A stretch of DNA of 64,000 bases from Macrotis lagotis (GCF_037893015.1 NC_133666.1:655490869-655554868), one strand, 5' to 3'. Positions 1 through 11,878 are shown, numbered from the stretch's first letter. Notes: generated by a model from the letters alone, not told the origin. A program made the numbers and translations.

Positions 1-739
1 CAGGGTGGCAATTGTGTGAGTGGAGAGAAGGGAGCATATAAGAGATGTTTGGCACATCATTAATAGATGCATTTTCATTCATTTTTAAACATTCACTTTC
101 AATTCTTACTCTGTGATCCCCAAATGTCCCATTGGTTGCCAAATCTTGCAATTTCTTGCTCTACCACATCTGTCACATCTGTCTCCTTTTCTCCACTCAA
201 ATAGAATCGCTGGTTCATTTGGTCAACATTTATTAAACACCATTCCATATGCCACCACTTCCCTCTGGTCTATTGCAACAGTCTTCTAATTGCTCCCATT
301 TTCTCAATAAATCCAGTGATTCTCTATTTTTTTCCAAGATTACATTGGAAGTCTGCTATTTTCCCTTTAAAGCTTTTTACAACCCAGATACTTTTCTAAT
401 TTTTTTACATGCTATCCCTTTACAATCCAGGCATACTGGTTCAGTTTCCCAATGACTACTTTCCTGAACTTTTTCCATCTCCAGAAACTCATTTTGCAAG
501 AAGAAATCATGTAAGAAAATCAGGTACTCATGACTTCCCTCTTATTGAAGAGGGGTAGACATCTGGAGTTCCTCTTCTGACCCTCCTCCATTTAAAGCTG
601 GAGCTCAGGAGATTCTCCTCATTATTTCCCACCCACTCTCTTGGACTTTATAATCTTTGAAAACTCATCATTTTGCAAGATGAATTCTGCATCTTTAGAT
701 CATTTCCGATTTGGGCAGTATGAACTTTATCATTTCTCC
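1..739 (+). repeat. L2-like LINE text, degenerate, in upstream DNA
   Basis: Bases about 150-500 read like the body of an old L2-type LINE ('ctaccacatctgtcacatctg', 'ctattgcaacagtcttctaat', then 'tttacaacccaga'). The same wording recurs near 25860, 35300 and 45000. The rest of this stretch is AT-rich and shows nothing I recognise. Family assignment is from memory. No coding frame is supported. Confidence 0.4.
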
Positions 740-793
740 CCTTTTTCCCCTTTCCAATTTCTTTTTATATAGTATGTCTCCCCATTAGATTTT

Positions 794-942
794 TGTTGTT
801 GTTGTTTTTGTAAGTCAATGGGGTTAAGTGACTTGCCCAAGGTCAAATAGCTAGAAATTATTAAGTGTCTGAGTCTAGATTTGAATTCAGGTTCTTCTGA
901 CTCTAGGGCCTGTGCTCTATCCACTGAGCCACTTAGCTGCCC
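794..942 (-). mobile_element. tRNA-headed marsupial SINE, full length, with target-site duplication
   Basis: The reverse strand reads from a 'ggggcagctaagtggc' head through a tRNA-like box and a 'ttgggcaagtcacttaacccc' core to a poly(A)-like tail (a T-rich run on +). It is flanked by a perfect 16-bp duplication, 'ctccccattagatttt', at 778-793 and 943-958. Confidence 0.9.
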
Positions 943-995
943 CTCCCCATTAGATTTTAACCAACTTGAGGGCAGGTTTTTTCATGTCTTTCTTT

Positions 996-1093
996 TTTGT
1001 TTGTTTTTTGCTTTTGTTTTTGCAAGACAATAGGGTCAAGTGACTTGCCCAAAGTCACATAGCTAGGTAATTATTAAACGTCTGAGGCCAGAT
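996..1093 (-). mobile_element. 5'-truncated SINE of the same family
   Basis: Only the 3' half is present, from the T-rich tail to 'tctgaggccag'. It is flanked by a 12-bp repeat, 'atgtctttcttt', at 984-995 and 1094-1105, which supports insertion of an already truncated copy. Confidence 0.8.
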
Positions 1094-1394
1094 ATGTCTT
1101 TCTTTATATCTCCAATGCCTAGCAAAGCAGGTGCTTAATAAATGTTTATTGACTCTGACTCTGACTGGTCTTTTCTATTCCTCATGCTCACGTTTCCACC
1201 TTTACACTATGCCTATGATGCTTTTATTTCAGACATCATGTCTACCAATCTCCAATTCAGAATCCCCGACCTCCTGTACATAACTTAAACTTCTTATAGA
1301 ATTAAATGCAGTAAACAAATATAAATGACATTTTATCCAAGAAGCCTTTCCTCTTATCCACAGTGGTTATTTGGTTGATGGTTTAGTGCTTGGT

Positions 1395-1545
1395 TTTCAT
1401 TATTGAAGAAGACCAAAACAACATCTCTATGTTAGAGACAAGTTGTAGGGTGCCAGCTGTGGCTGATCAGACCAATACGAGTCTGGTTGGGCAGAAATAG
1501 CCCATGTAAACACCTGGAATTAGTACCATCTCCTCAAAGGTTACC
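1395..1545. repeat. Interspersed repeat of unassigned family
   Basis: The stretch 'cattattgaagaagaccaaa' followed by 'gctgatcagaccaatacgag' looks like a dispersed marsupial repeat I have seen in opossum-type sequence, but I cannot name it. The first part resembles the tail of the composite SINEs at 27655 and 46025. Confidence 0.35.
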
Positions 1546-1567
1546 TTTGGTGGATATTTGTGTATGT

Positions 1568-1636
1568 GTGTGTATGAATATATATATATATAAATATATG
1601 TATTTATGTATATTATATATACATATTCATACACAC
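1568..1636. repeat. AT-rich inverted repeat (palindrome)
   Basis: A perfect 13-bp arm, 'gtgtgtatgaata', at 1568-1580 is matched by its reverse complement at 1624-1636. The 43 bp between them are almost entirely alternating A/T and can extend the stem. Confidence 0.85.
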
Positions 1637-1689
1637 ATATATTTACTTGGTATGTATCTTGTGTAGCTGAATTTAGAAATCCTGCCCTT

Positions 1690-1812
1690 CCCCCTCATTA
1701 GAATGTAAGCTCATTGAGGGAGTTTCTACTTTTTCTTTTTCTTTCCTGTGCTTTCAGCACAAGATGTAAAACACAATAAGCATGGAATAAATGCTTAGTT
1801 TAAAATTTTTTC
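1690..1812 (+). mobile_element. L2 3' end fragment
   Basis: 'Attagaatgtaagctcattg', 'tgctttcagcac' and 'ggaataaatgcttagt' follow the standard order of an L2 3' terminus. Confidence 0.6.
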
Positions 1813-1834
1813 TGAACTCTAGTGTGTCTTTTTT

Positions 1835-1990
1835 TTAGTTTTTGTTTTTTTTTTTGCAAGGCAATGGGGTTAAGTGGCTTGCCCAAGGCCACACAGCTAG
1901 GTAATTATTAAGTGTCTAAGGCCGGATTTGAACTCAGGTACTCCTGACTCTAAGGCCAGTGCTCTATCCACTGTGCCACCTAGCCACCCA
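1835..1990 (-). mobile_element. tRNA-headed marsupial SINE
   Basis: Antisense copy: T-rich tail, 'tgcaaggcaatggggttaag', the core, then 'ccactgtgccacctagccac'. An imperfect flanking duplication is visible ('agtgtgtctttttt' against 'aatgtgcctttttt'). Confidence 0.85.
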
Positions 1991-2029
1991 TAATGTGCCT
2001 TTTTTTAAAAAAAAGTTAAATTAGTCTCT

Positions 2030-2440
2030 TTTTTGGCATCACTATTGATAGTTGCTTTCCTTCCTTCATTAACCAAGAGAAAGAAAAGAAAAAACTTCCA
2101 TGTAACAAATATGCCTGGTCAATCAAAACATATCTATACAGTGGCCATGTCCAAAAATGTATGTTTCTGTACTTTGTGACCACCACCTCTCTGTAAGGAG
2201 GTGGATAACCTGCTTCATCATAGGTTCCTGTAGATATTGCCGGTTGTTGCTTCGAACAGACAGTTCTCAAATCTTTCAAAGCTGTTGTTCTTTACAATAT
2301 TGTTGTATAAATTGTTCTGATTCCATTCACTTCACTCTGCCTCTGAGATCATCTCTACCTCAACCTTCATTTCTTATGGTGCAACAATTTTCTCATATTG
2401 TTTACACACAATTCTTTCAGCCTCCTTAATAGTCCAAAAG
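2030..2440 (-). mobile_element. Degenerate antisense L1 3' region
   Basis: Phrases such as 'gttctgattccattcacttc' and 'tttcttatggtgcaacaatt' match the wording of the better preserved antisense L1 copies at 5170-5400 and 7130-7260. Short ORFs here are L1 debris. Confidence 0.6.
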
Positions 2441-2657
2441 GAAGTCTAAGGCATTCCTTTAAATTCTGGTTCTTTTCTTTTCTTCTCCTTTAATCTCACT
2501 TTCAGGATCAGGAATTTTATTTTGTTTATGGTTATTCCCTACCTAGTATTATATTCCTCTTAATCCCCATAGCTCTCTATTCCTGTTGTGTCTGCTGTAC
2601 TTCTACACCGAACTACGTTTGTTAATTCTCCTTTGTCCATTCAGTGACATTTATTTG

Positions 2658-2660
<3 letters not shown>

Positions 2661-2725
<65 letters not shown>
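2661..2725. repeat. (CT)n microsatellite
   Basis: An essentially pure CT run of about 32 units, followed by interrupted CT-rich DNA to about 2780. The surrounding 2440-3020 is AT-rich and otherwise unrecognised. Confidence 0.98.
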
Positions 2726-2729
<4 letters not shown>

Positions 2730-3027
2730 CTTTCCTTTGTAAACTATCACATTCTTCATTTTATCCTCTATCTTTCTCTCTCCTCTTCAAACCCTCAGAC
2801 AGAACCAATCCACAACCAGGACTTCTGATATAATATCCTTTGAAAACATCAAGGTTTTTATTTTCTTGTCTCGCAGTTACTAATGTCTCTTTGGTCCATT
2901 CTAATTTTCAAAGAACCATTTGAATGAGCAAAGTTTTATATCACTTGTATCAAACTATTCATTTTCTTTCCAGTTCTTCCATATCTCTAATTGACATTAA
3001 AGTTCTAAAGAGACATTGGTCTATAGC

Positions 3028-3280
3028 AACTCCTGGAGCAGCTAGGTGGTACAGTGTATAGAGCCTTGGGGCGTGGAGCTGGGGAGTCTTATCTTCCCAA
3101 ATTTGCTTAGGCAAATTAGTTAGGTGATCCTGGGCAAGTCACTTAACCCTATTTGCCTCAGTCCCATCATCTGTAAAATAAGCTAGAGAAGGAAGTGGAA
3201 AACTTCTGGAGTATCTTTGTCCTAAAAAAATCTAAATGGGGAACATCAAGAGTTACACATGACTGAAAAGCAATTCAATT
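3028..3280 (+). mobile_element. MAR1-type SINE (RTE-like tail)
   Basis: It starts 'cagctaggtggtacagtg', passes through 'gggcaagtcacttaaccct' and 'catctgtaaaataagctaga', and ends in 'aagagttacacatgactgaa'. The 'gtcatgaagagtcggacatgactgaa'-like end is the RTE-derived tail of marsupial MAR1 SINEs. Confidence 0.75.
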
Positions 3281-3504
3281 AGTGTTACATATAATCATCG
3301 AGCTTCTTCCAATTGCTCAAATTAATGTATTTTTCTAGGTTTCTCTGGACTCTTGTGTTATATTTTCAAGTTCCTATTCAGCTCTGGATTTTTTCATCAG
3401 AAATGCTTAAAAGTCATCTATTCCATTAAAAATCCATTCTCCCCCTGCAGCCATAGAATTATAAATAGCTTTTCCTTATTTTTATTTATTTATTTATTTA
3501 TTTA

Positions 3505-3653
3505 TTTTAGGTTTTTGCAAGGCAAATGGGGTTAAGTGGCTTGCCCAAGGCCACACAGCTAGGTAATCATTAAGTGTCTGAGACCGGATTTGAACACAGG
3601 CACTCCTGACTCCAGGGCCAGTGCTTTTTCCACTGCACCACCTAGCTACCCCT
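3505..3653 (-). mobile_element. tRNA-headed marsupial SINE
   Basis: Antisense full-length copy, 'gcaaggcaaatggggttaag' to 'accacctagctacccc'. It has the 'cccatttgccttgcaaa' tail variant on its own strand. A (TTTA)n tract lies at its tail side, 3480-3508. Confidence 0.88.
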
Positions 3654-3749
3654 ATTTTTTATTTGTTTGTTTTTTTGGTGAGACCAATTATTTTTAAATT
3701 ATTTCTTCTTGACTTATTTTCCAGATCAGTAGCTTTTATATCAGCTACA

Positions 3750-3927
3750 ATATTTTATTCAATTTTTAAAATAAAATTTTATTGATATTTTCCTTTTTAC
3801 AACATTCATATCCCAGAGAACCATTCTTATTTTTGGTTTTTAAGATTTTATTAATCTGTTACTTTTACTATTCTCCCTTCTTTGAACCAATTCAGAAAAG
3901 GGCTTGAAAAATAAGCTCTCAGATCTT

Positions 3928-3975
<48 letters not shown>

Positions 3976-4990
3976 AAATATTCCCACATTGCCCATAAAT
4001 GTATCTCTTACCACATTTTAAATTATTTGGAATGAGTGTTATGTTTCTTTTTCATTCTTTTGGACTTATAACTTAATCATTACATTTATCAGAGTTCTAA
4101 ATTCTTTGGAAGATGTTTTTTCTCTATAGTGTGAGCACTGTATAAATTGTCCTCATAGTTCTGGTCACTTCAGTCTATGTCAGTTCATAGAGGTCTTTTC
4201 AATTCCCTATGAAATCATCCATTTCATCATTTCTTATGTCACAATAATATTCTACTACATTTTTATATGAAAATTTGTTCAGCCATGCCCCAATAGGCTC
4301 CTTTAGTTTTTGACCAACATGGAAAAAAAAGTTAACGTAAATATTTTTATACCTATAGATAAATTTCCTATTTTATTTTTCTGGGGTATTGATCTAATAG
4401 TGGTATAGCTGGTCCAAGGGTATGAATAGTTTAGTAAATTTGGGGGCATGATTCCAAATTATCTTCCTGAATAGTTGGACCAATTTACATTTCCTCCGAA
4501 GGTACATTAATTTACCTGTTTTACCAAAGGTCCTTTGACTTTTGTAATTTTCATCTTTTGTCACTTTTATGAATGTGATTTGGAACTTCAAAACTGCTTT
4601 AAAATGCATTCTAATTATTAATGATTTAGAACTTTTTTCAATGAGGCTGATGGTAGCTTGGTTTTCTTTCTTTGAAAACTACCTATTCATATTCTTTGAC
4701 TATTAGTCTCATAAATATGAATCAGTTCCTTCTATATCTTATATATGAGAACTTTATCAAAGAAACTTACTGCAAAGATTTTTATCATTATTCTTCTGGT
4801 TTTGATCATGTTAGATTTGTTAGTGCAAAAACTTTTAAATGTATAGTAAAAATGTTCTGTTTTATCTTGTATGATCCTATCACTTTTTTATTTTTTAAAT
4901 TTATTTATGCATCTATATGCACATGCATATTTCCAAGTTACAAAATTTCCCACCCCCTCCCCATCAGCAGGGAACAGTCAGGTTAGCATT
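3750..4990 (-). mobile_element. Degenerate antisense L1 3' region with a (CA)n tract
   Basis: This is a series of L1-like phrases in antisense ('cataataatattctactac'-like, 'gttcagccatgcccc', 'ggttttgatcatgttagat'). A pure (CA)n run of about 20 units occupies 3932-3971. Repeated restarts of the same 3' end suggest more than one insertion. Confidence 0.6.
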
Positions 4991-5004
4991 TTACATTCCT
5001 ATTT

Positions 5005-6260
5005 TGTTAAACATGTTTACAAATTAGTAATTTTTGGCACCAGGAATTAGGATTAAGGGAAAAAGATACATAAGAGATAATTTTTATAAAGTGTTCATCA
5101 GGTTCGGAAGGGTTTTTTCTGTATTTTTTGTTTGTTTTGTTTTGTTTTTCTTCCTCTGGCTGGGGATTATATAGTCCATAACCAGTCAGATACAATTGTC
5201 CGAGCTCTCTGGACTGCTAAGAGCTGCTGCTTCCATCAAGGTTGTTCATCTCATAATGTTGTTGTTGATGTGCACATTGTTCTCTTGGTTCTACTCCCTT
5301 CATTTAGCATCAGATCCCATAAGTCAATCCATGCTTCTCTAGAGTTTGAACATTTATGGTTTCCTAGAGAACAATAGAATTCCACAGTATCCATGTACCA
5401 TAACTTGTTTAGCCATTCCCCTGTTGATTGGCATCCCCTCAATTTCCAATTCTTTGTCACTACAAAAAGAGATGCTACGAATATTGTGGAACATGTATGA
5501 TTTTTCCCACTTTTTATAATTTCTTCTGGATATAGATCTAGAATTGGAATTTCTGGGTCAAAGGATTTGAAAGTTTTTTGGCTCTTTGGGCATAGTTCCA
5601 TATCGCTCTCCAGAAAGGTTGAATCCATTCACAACTCCACCAGTAATGTATCAATGTCCCAATCTTCCCATAACATTGATCATCTTCCCTTTTTCTCATC
5701 TTGACTAATCTAATAGGTGTGAGATGATAGCTCACTCTTTTAATTTGCATTTCTCCAATCAATAGTGATTTGGAGTATTTTTTCATATGATTATATATAA
5801 CTTTAATTTCTTTGAAAACTGTCTGTTCCTATCCTTTGACCATTTATCAATTGAGGAATGATTTGTGACCTTATATGTTTGATGCAATTCTCCATATATT
5901 TTAGAAATGAGACCTTTATTATAACTCCTGGTTGTGAAGATTGTTTCCCAGCTTTCTCCTTCCTTTTAATTTTAGCAGCATTGATTTTATTAGTGTAAAA
6001 CCTTTTTAATTTAATATAGTCAAAATCATTCATTTTGCAGTTTGTAATCTGCTCTAATTCTTGTTTGGTCATAAATTTATCCCATTTCCATAGATCAGAT
6101 AGATAGAGTATTTTTTTTGGTCTATTAATTTATCTATGTTATCAGTCTAAGTCTAAATCCTGTACCCATTTTGACCTTATTTTGGTATAGGGTGTGAGAT
6201 GTAGATCTATGTTTAGTTTTTTGATAGGAAAAACTAGGCATAGATCCTATCACTTTTTTA
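5005..6260 (-). mobile_element. Antisense L1 3' end, about 1.2 kb
   Basis: This is the best preserved L1 stretch upstream of INSR. On + it reads 'gccattcccctgttgattgg', 'caattctttgtcactacaaa', 'gtctgttcctatcctttgac', 'aatgagacctttattataac' and 'gggtgtgagatgtagatct', the same order as antisense mammalian L1 3' ends. Frames on both strands are broken by stops every 60-125 codons. Confidence 0.8.
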
Positions 6261-6830
6261 GCCACAAAATCTTCTCCTATCTATAGATTCCAAATCTTGT
6301 GATTTTGTTCTAATACTTCTTGCTGTTTCATGGAGTCATTGATTTTATTCATTTTTTTATTTCAGGGATTTCATTTGTTGAGTAGGTTCATTCCTGTCTC
6401 TTCAAAGAAACTTAATTTTCCTTGGGTCTTCTCCAGTAGATTCCTCCTCTCCTGCTGCCTAAGAACACAGATACTTACAGACTCTGTATGACTTGTTTTG
6501 GGCCCTGATGGCAATCCCTTTGCTATAGGGACCCCCTTTCCCATTGCTTCTGGTGTCTGAATGATTTGTCATTTCATAGAAAAGGTCATATAATATAATT
6601 TATTATCAGATTTCTTGATCTATGTGATCAAATGCAAATTTCAGGAGTTTGTTGGAGTAGGTATGTGGGAGCTGAGTGGCCCTGGATTAAGGTACTCGTC
6701 TTCTCAGAAAATTCTAATAAATGCTTTTTAATTGATTGATTGAAGACACCCCTCCCAGAGACCTTAAGAAAGGGCATAAGAGCAGCTCTCTGTCTCTGAA
6801 GCTTTATTTCTCTGGGACCTAATGTAAATA
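6261..6830. other. No feature recognised
   Basis: AT-rich upstream DNA. I see no coding frame, RNA gene or confident repeat here. Confidence 0.4.
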
Positions 6831-8730
6831 ATTCACTTTTTAAAATTCAATTTTACTTTATTTTCAGTTCCAAATTCTCTCCCTCCCTCTAGAGAAGGCA
6901 AGACATACAATATCCATTATTCATATGGATTCATGCAAAACATATTTTCACACTGGTCATATTCCAAGGAGAAAAAATAGAAAAAAATTATGCTTAAATA
7001 TGTACTCTGAATCTAACACTTCTCTATCTGGAAAGTAGTTTGCATTTTTCATCATAAATCCTTTGAAATTGTTGGGGATCATTGGTCAGAGTTACTAAGT
7101 CTTTAACAGTTGATTAACCTTACAATATTGCTGTTATGTAACTTGTTTTTCTGGTTCTGCTTATATCACTTTGCACCAGTTCATGTCTTCTTAGATTTCA
7201 CTGAAACTATCCCATTCACTATTTCTTATAGCACAATAATATTTCATCTCATTCATGTACTGTAACATGTTCAGCCCTTCTCTAATTGATAGGCATCCCC
7301 TTGGTTTCTTTGGTAAATAAGAATTCAAAAGAGATGAGAAGTTATAGCCTGAGCATAGGTTACAGAACAAAGAAAAACAGTTAATAATAACCAAAGAAAT
7401 ACAACCAGTGCTTGACGGTTTACTCAATATTATGTGCCAGTAGCCCCCTCCCTCCGGTGAAAGGAGAAAAATATATTTCATTGTTTTTTCTCTAGTTCAA
7501 AGATTGGTCAATGCAATTCATTGGAGCTTAGCTATTTTTAGTATTTTTTCATTTACATAAAATATAGTTATCCTATATATTTTCTCTTGATCCTGCTTCT
7601 GTACAAGGTTAAATAAGTCTTTCCACGGTTCTCTGAATTCCTCATATTAGTTCTTTCTCATGGTTCAATAATATTCCATTATTTGGCTAGTGATTCTCCA
7701 ACTGATATATGTGTACTTTGCTTCCATTTTTTTCTATCACAAAAGTGCTGCTATGAATACTTTGTTTTATATAGTATCTTTCTGTCTTGCATCTTGTTGG
7801 GGGATATATAGACATTTATATTGTTTTGTTTAAAATGAAACATTTTTAAACTTTTGCTTTTGAAATTAACAAATACCAAAAAGAGATCGATAACTTTCCA
7901 TATACAATTTAAAACATAAAAAGAGAGAATTTTATATGAGAAGCCATGGAACTCTACACACAATTCATTTTTAATTTGAATAAATTAAATATATAACTTT
8001 CAGACTTGTCCTGCTTGTCTTTTTTCTTCTGAACTTCTGTTCTTTTTTGTGCATTTAAAAAAATTTGATGACTTTTTGTTTCTTTCATTTTTTTTGCAAT
8101 ACTATCTCTAGCTCCTTTCTCCCTACCTCCCAGATTTCCCAAATAAAGATATAATCTTCAAAACATATAAGCACAGTTACATGGAATAAATTCAAAATTA
8201 TGCTATTGTTTTTTTAATTTAAAAATCTCATTTAAAAAGTTGGTTTTTTTATATCATATTCTCTTCGCTCTCCCCTCCCCTACCAAGTGATAGTTCTCTA
8301 TTATTACAAAATCTTTAAAATAAAACCTCAGGAAAAAAGCAGTTCAGTAAAAGTAATATGTTCAATATTCCACACCCTTAGTCTTCTACCTTACCAGTGA
8401 AGTACATTTTTCTCAATCATTCCTTGAAGTGTTTTGGTCATAATTACACAACTTTCAATTTCTTTTTTCTTTTTGATTCATTCTTTTTATGTTATGATCA
8501 TTGTGTATAGTATTTTCAGGTTCTGCTTAATTCACTTTGAATCCATTTATCTGTCTTGTAATGCTTTTCAAGAAATGTTCACATCTGTTTTTATTGATGG
8601 TGCTTTGTACTCCATTTGACTCATGATTTGGGCATTTACTTTGTTACCATTCACAATCATTGGGCATTTACTTTGTTATCAGTTCTTTGCTACCACAAAA
8701 AGTGCAGCTAAGAATCTTTTGATGTATACG
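6831..8730 (-). mobile_element. Cluster of degenerate antisense L1 3' fragments
   Basis: At least three restarts of similar antisense L1 3' text are seen: about 6840-7300 ('aattctctccctccctctag', then 'cttatagcacaataatattt'), 7560-7760 ('ttccacggttctctgaattc', 'aaaagtgctgctatgaatac') and 8220-8720 ('ccctcccctaccaagtgata', 'ctaccacaaaaagtgcag'). They look like overlapping old insertions in the same orientation. Confidence 0.55.
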
Positions 8731-9430
8731 AGAACCTTTCTTTCTTTTCCCTCCTTGGATTATACAGTCATCATCCAGATCTAAAGGTACTTTTCCTATT
8801 GGCCCCAAATGGTGGACTCCCCTCCATGATTATCAATTATTATCAACCAATCAGCAAGACTTAATCAGGTTTTACAAGTATTTCTAATGGTGACGTAGCT
8901 GGAACAAAATAATCTTTCAAAAATCATCTTTACAGCTTTTCTAATAAGTATATACAGAGTACAGAGCAAAGTGACTTTGATTTTAGAGAAAGTAGGTGAC
9001 CAAGGGTAGCTCTTAGCAATCCTATATAGCTGAAGTCCTCAAGACATTGCCTTAGATAGGTATGGTGTCCCTTCTCTGTTCGTAAAGCATAAAGTTTTGC
9101 TTTTCCTCATCAAGACCAGTGTATCCTTGGTGCCTGTTGTAGACACCCTTCTGCCAGCTGTTGTTCCCTGGGACTCTAAAGTCCTAATCTTTTGGTCTTC
9201 CAAGGTTCACTGAAATCTTCTTCTGGATAAAGGGGGGATAGAATGGGGAGAAGTCTGATGCTGACTCTGTTCCTCTCCTCCAACCCCTCTCTCCAGAAAT
9301 TCTTTTACAGGGACTTGAGTGGAAAGGCAATGAGAATGGAATCCAGTATTTGAATGTGCTTGCAGGTTTTATAGAAGCCCCCCACCCCACCCCGGGACAG
9401 CTCAAAATCAAGTCCCTAAACCTGATTTTG
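8731..9430. other. No feature recognised
   Basis: Mixed-composition upstream DNA with no convincing repeat or coding frame. The 75-codon ORF on the - strand at 9184-9411 has no recognisable features. Confidence 0.4.
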
Positions 9431-9439
9431 GTTCATCCA

Positions 9440-9725
9440 ATGACTTTCAAGACTGTTGAGATAGCTGGGTGTTGTGGGTAGTGTTGGATCTGCAATCAGG
9501 AACATCTGAATTCAAATCATTTCAGACCCTAGCCGTGTGACCTTGACAAGTTTTTTAATCTTTGTCTGCTTCAGGTACCTCAACTGTAAACTGGGAATAG
9601 TCATAGCACCTCCATCACAGGCTTGTTGAGATGATAAAATCAGAAAATACTTTCAAAGTACGTTTGCAAACCTTAAAGCATTTTAGAAATGCTAGCCACT
9701 TTTTGGTTATTATTTCAAAGATAGC
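9440..9725 (+). mobile_element. CORE-SINE (MIR/MON1/THER type) with an L2-like tail
   Basis: A degraded tRNA-type head is followed by 'agccgtgtgaccttgacaag', 'cctcaactgtaaactggga' and an L2-like end 'gcaaaccttaaagcatttta', then 'ttggttattatt'. Confidence 0.65.
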
Positions 9726-10164
9726 TAAATGGATCGATTAGGACATAGTCCACAATTAATTGATTGGATGGAGGTGCCTAGGTCTTGCTCATTCCTAGTG
9801 GGTTCTCACTTACTTAAGGTTTCTAAGTGTAGCATCGTTTCACTTACTATGAATGGAGAGGAGTGTAATTGTTTAGGCTAACTCCTATACTTATTACCTC
9901 TCTCTGTTTTTGATATTTGCTGTCCTCAGCAAATCTACTGGAGAATTCTTAATCAAGTCTGTAGTCCCAAATTCCAGAGAGCTTTTAAATGACTTGAAGA
10001 AATTTTGCATTACCTTTTATGAATACCTTCCTTAGTGTCTGGTTCTAAAGGGAATGGAGTAAAGGCTTAGCCTGGAGTAAAGACTATGTGGCAAATAGGC
10101 ATTTATTTTAAAGAAGATTATCCAAGGAATCTTATTATGTAATTTTGCTATTTCTTATAGTTCA

Positions 10165-10345
10165 TTTTTTTCCTTTAGGTTATGATTTCTCTCTCAACAC
10201 ATTCAATTTTGATCAATATATACATAGCATGGAAACACTCAAAGACTATCAGACTGCCTTCTGTGGAGGGTGGGGGGAGGGAAGTGAGATTGGGGGGGGA
10301 AATTGTAAAATTCAAAAAACAATTAAAAAAAAGGAAAAAAAAGAA
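10165..10345 (+). mobile_element. Sense L1 3' end with poly(A)
   Basis: It reads 'cacattcaattttgatcaat', 'agactatcagactgccttct', then a G-rich patch (10268-10302) and an A-rich end. Its reverse complement matches the antisense elements at 11918-12440 and 54225-55020, so this is a third copy of the same L1 3' end. Confidence 0.75.
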
Positions 10346-10411
10346 GATAATCCAGCAACAGTTCTTATTTTGATAGTGCTCTGGGCTAGGAGTAAAGCTA
10401 CCTGGCTCTGC

Positions 10412-10446
10412 CATGTGTCATGTCATGTCATGTGCCATGTCATGCC
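10412..10446. repeat. Short (TGTCA)n pentanucleotide tract
   Basis: About six imperfect units of 'tgtca' ('catgtgtcatgtcatgtcat' and on). Confidence 0.8.
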
Positions 10447-10623
10447 TGGCCTTGGGCCAGGATCTACCCCTCTCTTGTGCTCAGTTTCTTCTCCAAAGAT
10501 GGTAAGACTATTTGGTCTTTGGGGCCCTTCTTTCTCTGAGTGCTTGTGACTGTGAATCTAGATTGAGATGAACTATTTTGCTCAGGATTTACAGGAAAGG
10601 TGTTTGGTAAAATACTCTTGCTG

Positions 10624-10780
10624 GTTTTTTTTTGTTTAGGTTTTTGCAAGGCAAATGGGGTTAAGTGGCTTGCCCAAGGCCACAGAGCTAGGTAATTATT
10701 AAGTGTCTGAAGCTGGATTTGAACCCAGGTACTCCTGACTCCAAGGTCGGTGCTTTATCCACTATACCACCTAGCTGCCC
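10624..10780 (-). mobile_element. tRNA-headed marsupial SINE with target-site duplication
   Basis: Antisense copy from 'gtttttgcaaggcaaatggg' to 'ataccacctagctgccc'. It is flanked by 'ctcttgctg' at 10615-10623 and 10781-10789. Confidence 0.88.
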
Positions 10781-10789
10781 CTCTTGCTG

Positions 10790-11365
10790 TTGTTTAATGA
10801 AACCAAGACTATTCAGATAGATTCTGGCTGAGCTCCTGCTGAATTCTGAATTCAAACAAGCTCATCTCCAAGCTCACCTGTTAGACATTGTGGCCTTGCC
10901 CTCTATTTCTACCTCTGTTCTCCCCAAGGATCTGAACCTATTATTCTATGATTGTGCCTCATGCAGCTGAAACTTTTTACAGTCATTGTGCAACAAATTA
11001 ATTTTCTTGTCCTTGGACAATCTGTTGGTATATACTACTTCTTAGGCTGAGGATAATGAATTCGTTTTCTCTATTCTTAATAGAAATGCCTTCCTGGAGA
11101 GCTGTTAACACAAGGGACAGAATCAATGAATTATTTTGCCTAACATTTATTAAATTCTTCTGCTTTCAGAGTCTGCGCTCTGAAATGTGAGGGGAAGATG
11201 TTATCAACCAGATAACAGGGAATGAAGGAAGACTTCTTGGAGAGGAAGGAGCTTTATGAGTTGGACTTTAAAGCATAGACAGGAATTCAGCAACAGAAGG
11301 AGAAGGACAAAAGGGATCTTTCCCTCATAACTCTTATAGGTCTTATTGTGGGATTCAAGCAGAGA
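10790..11365. other. No confident feature
   Basis: Upstream DNA. The phrase near 11230-11290 ('gttggactttaaagcataga') resembles old repeat text also seen near 15710 and 39310, but I cannot assign it. Confidence 0.35.
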
Positions 11366-11369
11366 ACAC

Positions 11370-11758
11370 AAAATGTCAGAATTGGAAGGGATCATGGCTT
11401 ATAGAACACCAAGAACTGGAGTGGGGGTGGAATGTTGGAATATAGAATGTCAAAGCTGGGAGGGACCTTAGAACATAGAAATAGAATCTCAGAGATGGAA
11501 GTAATCTTAGAAAACAGAGAGATCTGAGAACATAGCAATGTCAAACCCAGGAGGGAACCTTAAACCACAGAATGTCAAGACCTGGAGGATCCTTGGAATC
11601 CAAAATGGTATAACTGGAAAGGATCTTAGAATATAGAATGTCTGAGCTGAGAAAGAACTTAGAACAAAGAATGCAGAATAGGAACTGGAAGATCCTTGGG
11701 ACCTAGAATGTCAAAATGGGAGTTGGACCTTAGAACAGAGAATGTCTGAGCTGGAAAA
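11370..11758. repeat. Imperfect tandem array, unit about 35-50 bp
   Basis: About nine diverged units of the form 'agaatgtcaaagctgggagg' plus 'gaccttagaacat' follow one another. Unit lengths vary and each differs by several substitutions. The unit resembles the 'gagctggaagggaccttaga' segment common in old mammalian SINEs. One more pair of units appears beyond an L1 insertion at 12455-12535. Confidence 0.75.
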
Positions 11759-11842
11759 TATCTATCTATGTATCTATCTATGTATCTATCTATGTATCTA
11801 TCTATGTATCTATCTATGTATCTATCTATGTATCTATCTATG

Positions 11843-11878
<36 letters not shown>

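Larger units (their letters stand above)
740..1165 (+). mobile_element. L2 3' end split by two SINE insertions
   Basis: Removing the SINEs at 794-942 and 996-1093 joins 'gtctccccattagatttt', 'aaccaacttgagggcagg' and 'tatctccaatgcctagc', ending in 'gtgcttaataaatgtt'. This is the usual order of an L2 3' end (a 'ttgagggcaggg' motif followed by a 'cttaataaatg' terminus). Confidence 0.6.

Noticed and set aside
2586..2828. ORF with SLSLSL repeats
   Set aside because: Translation of the (CT)n microsatellite.
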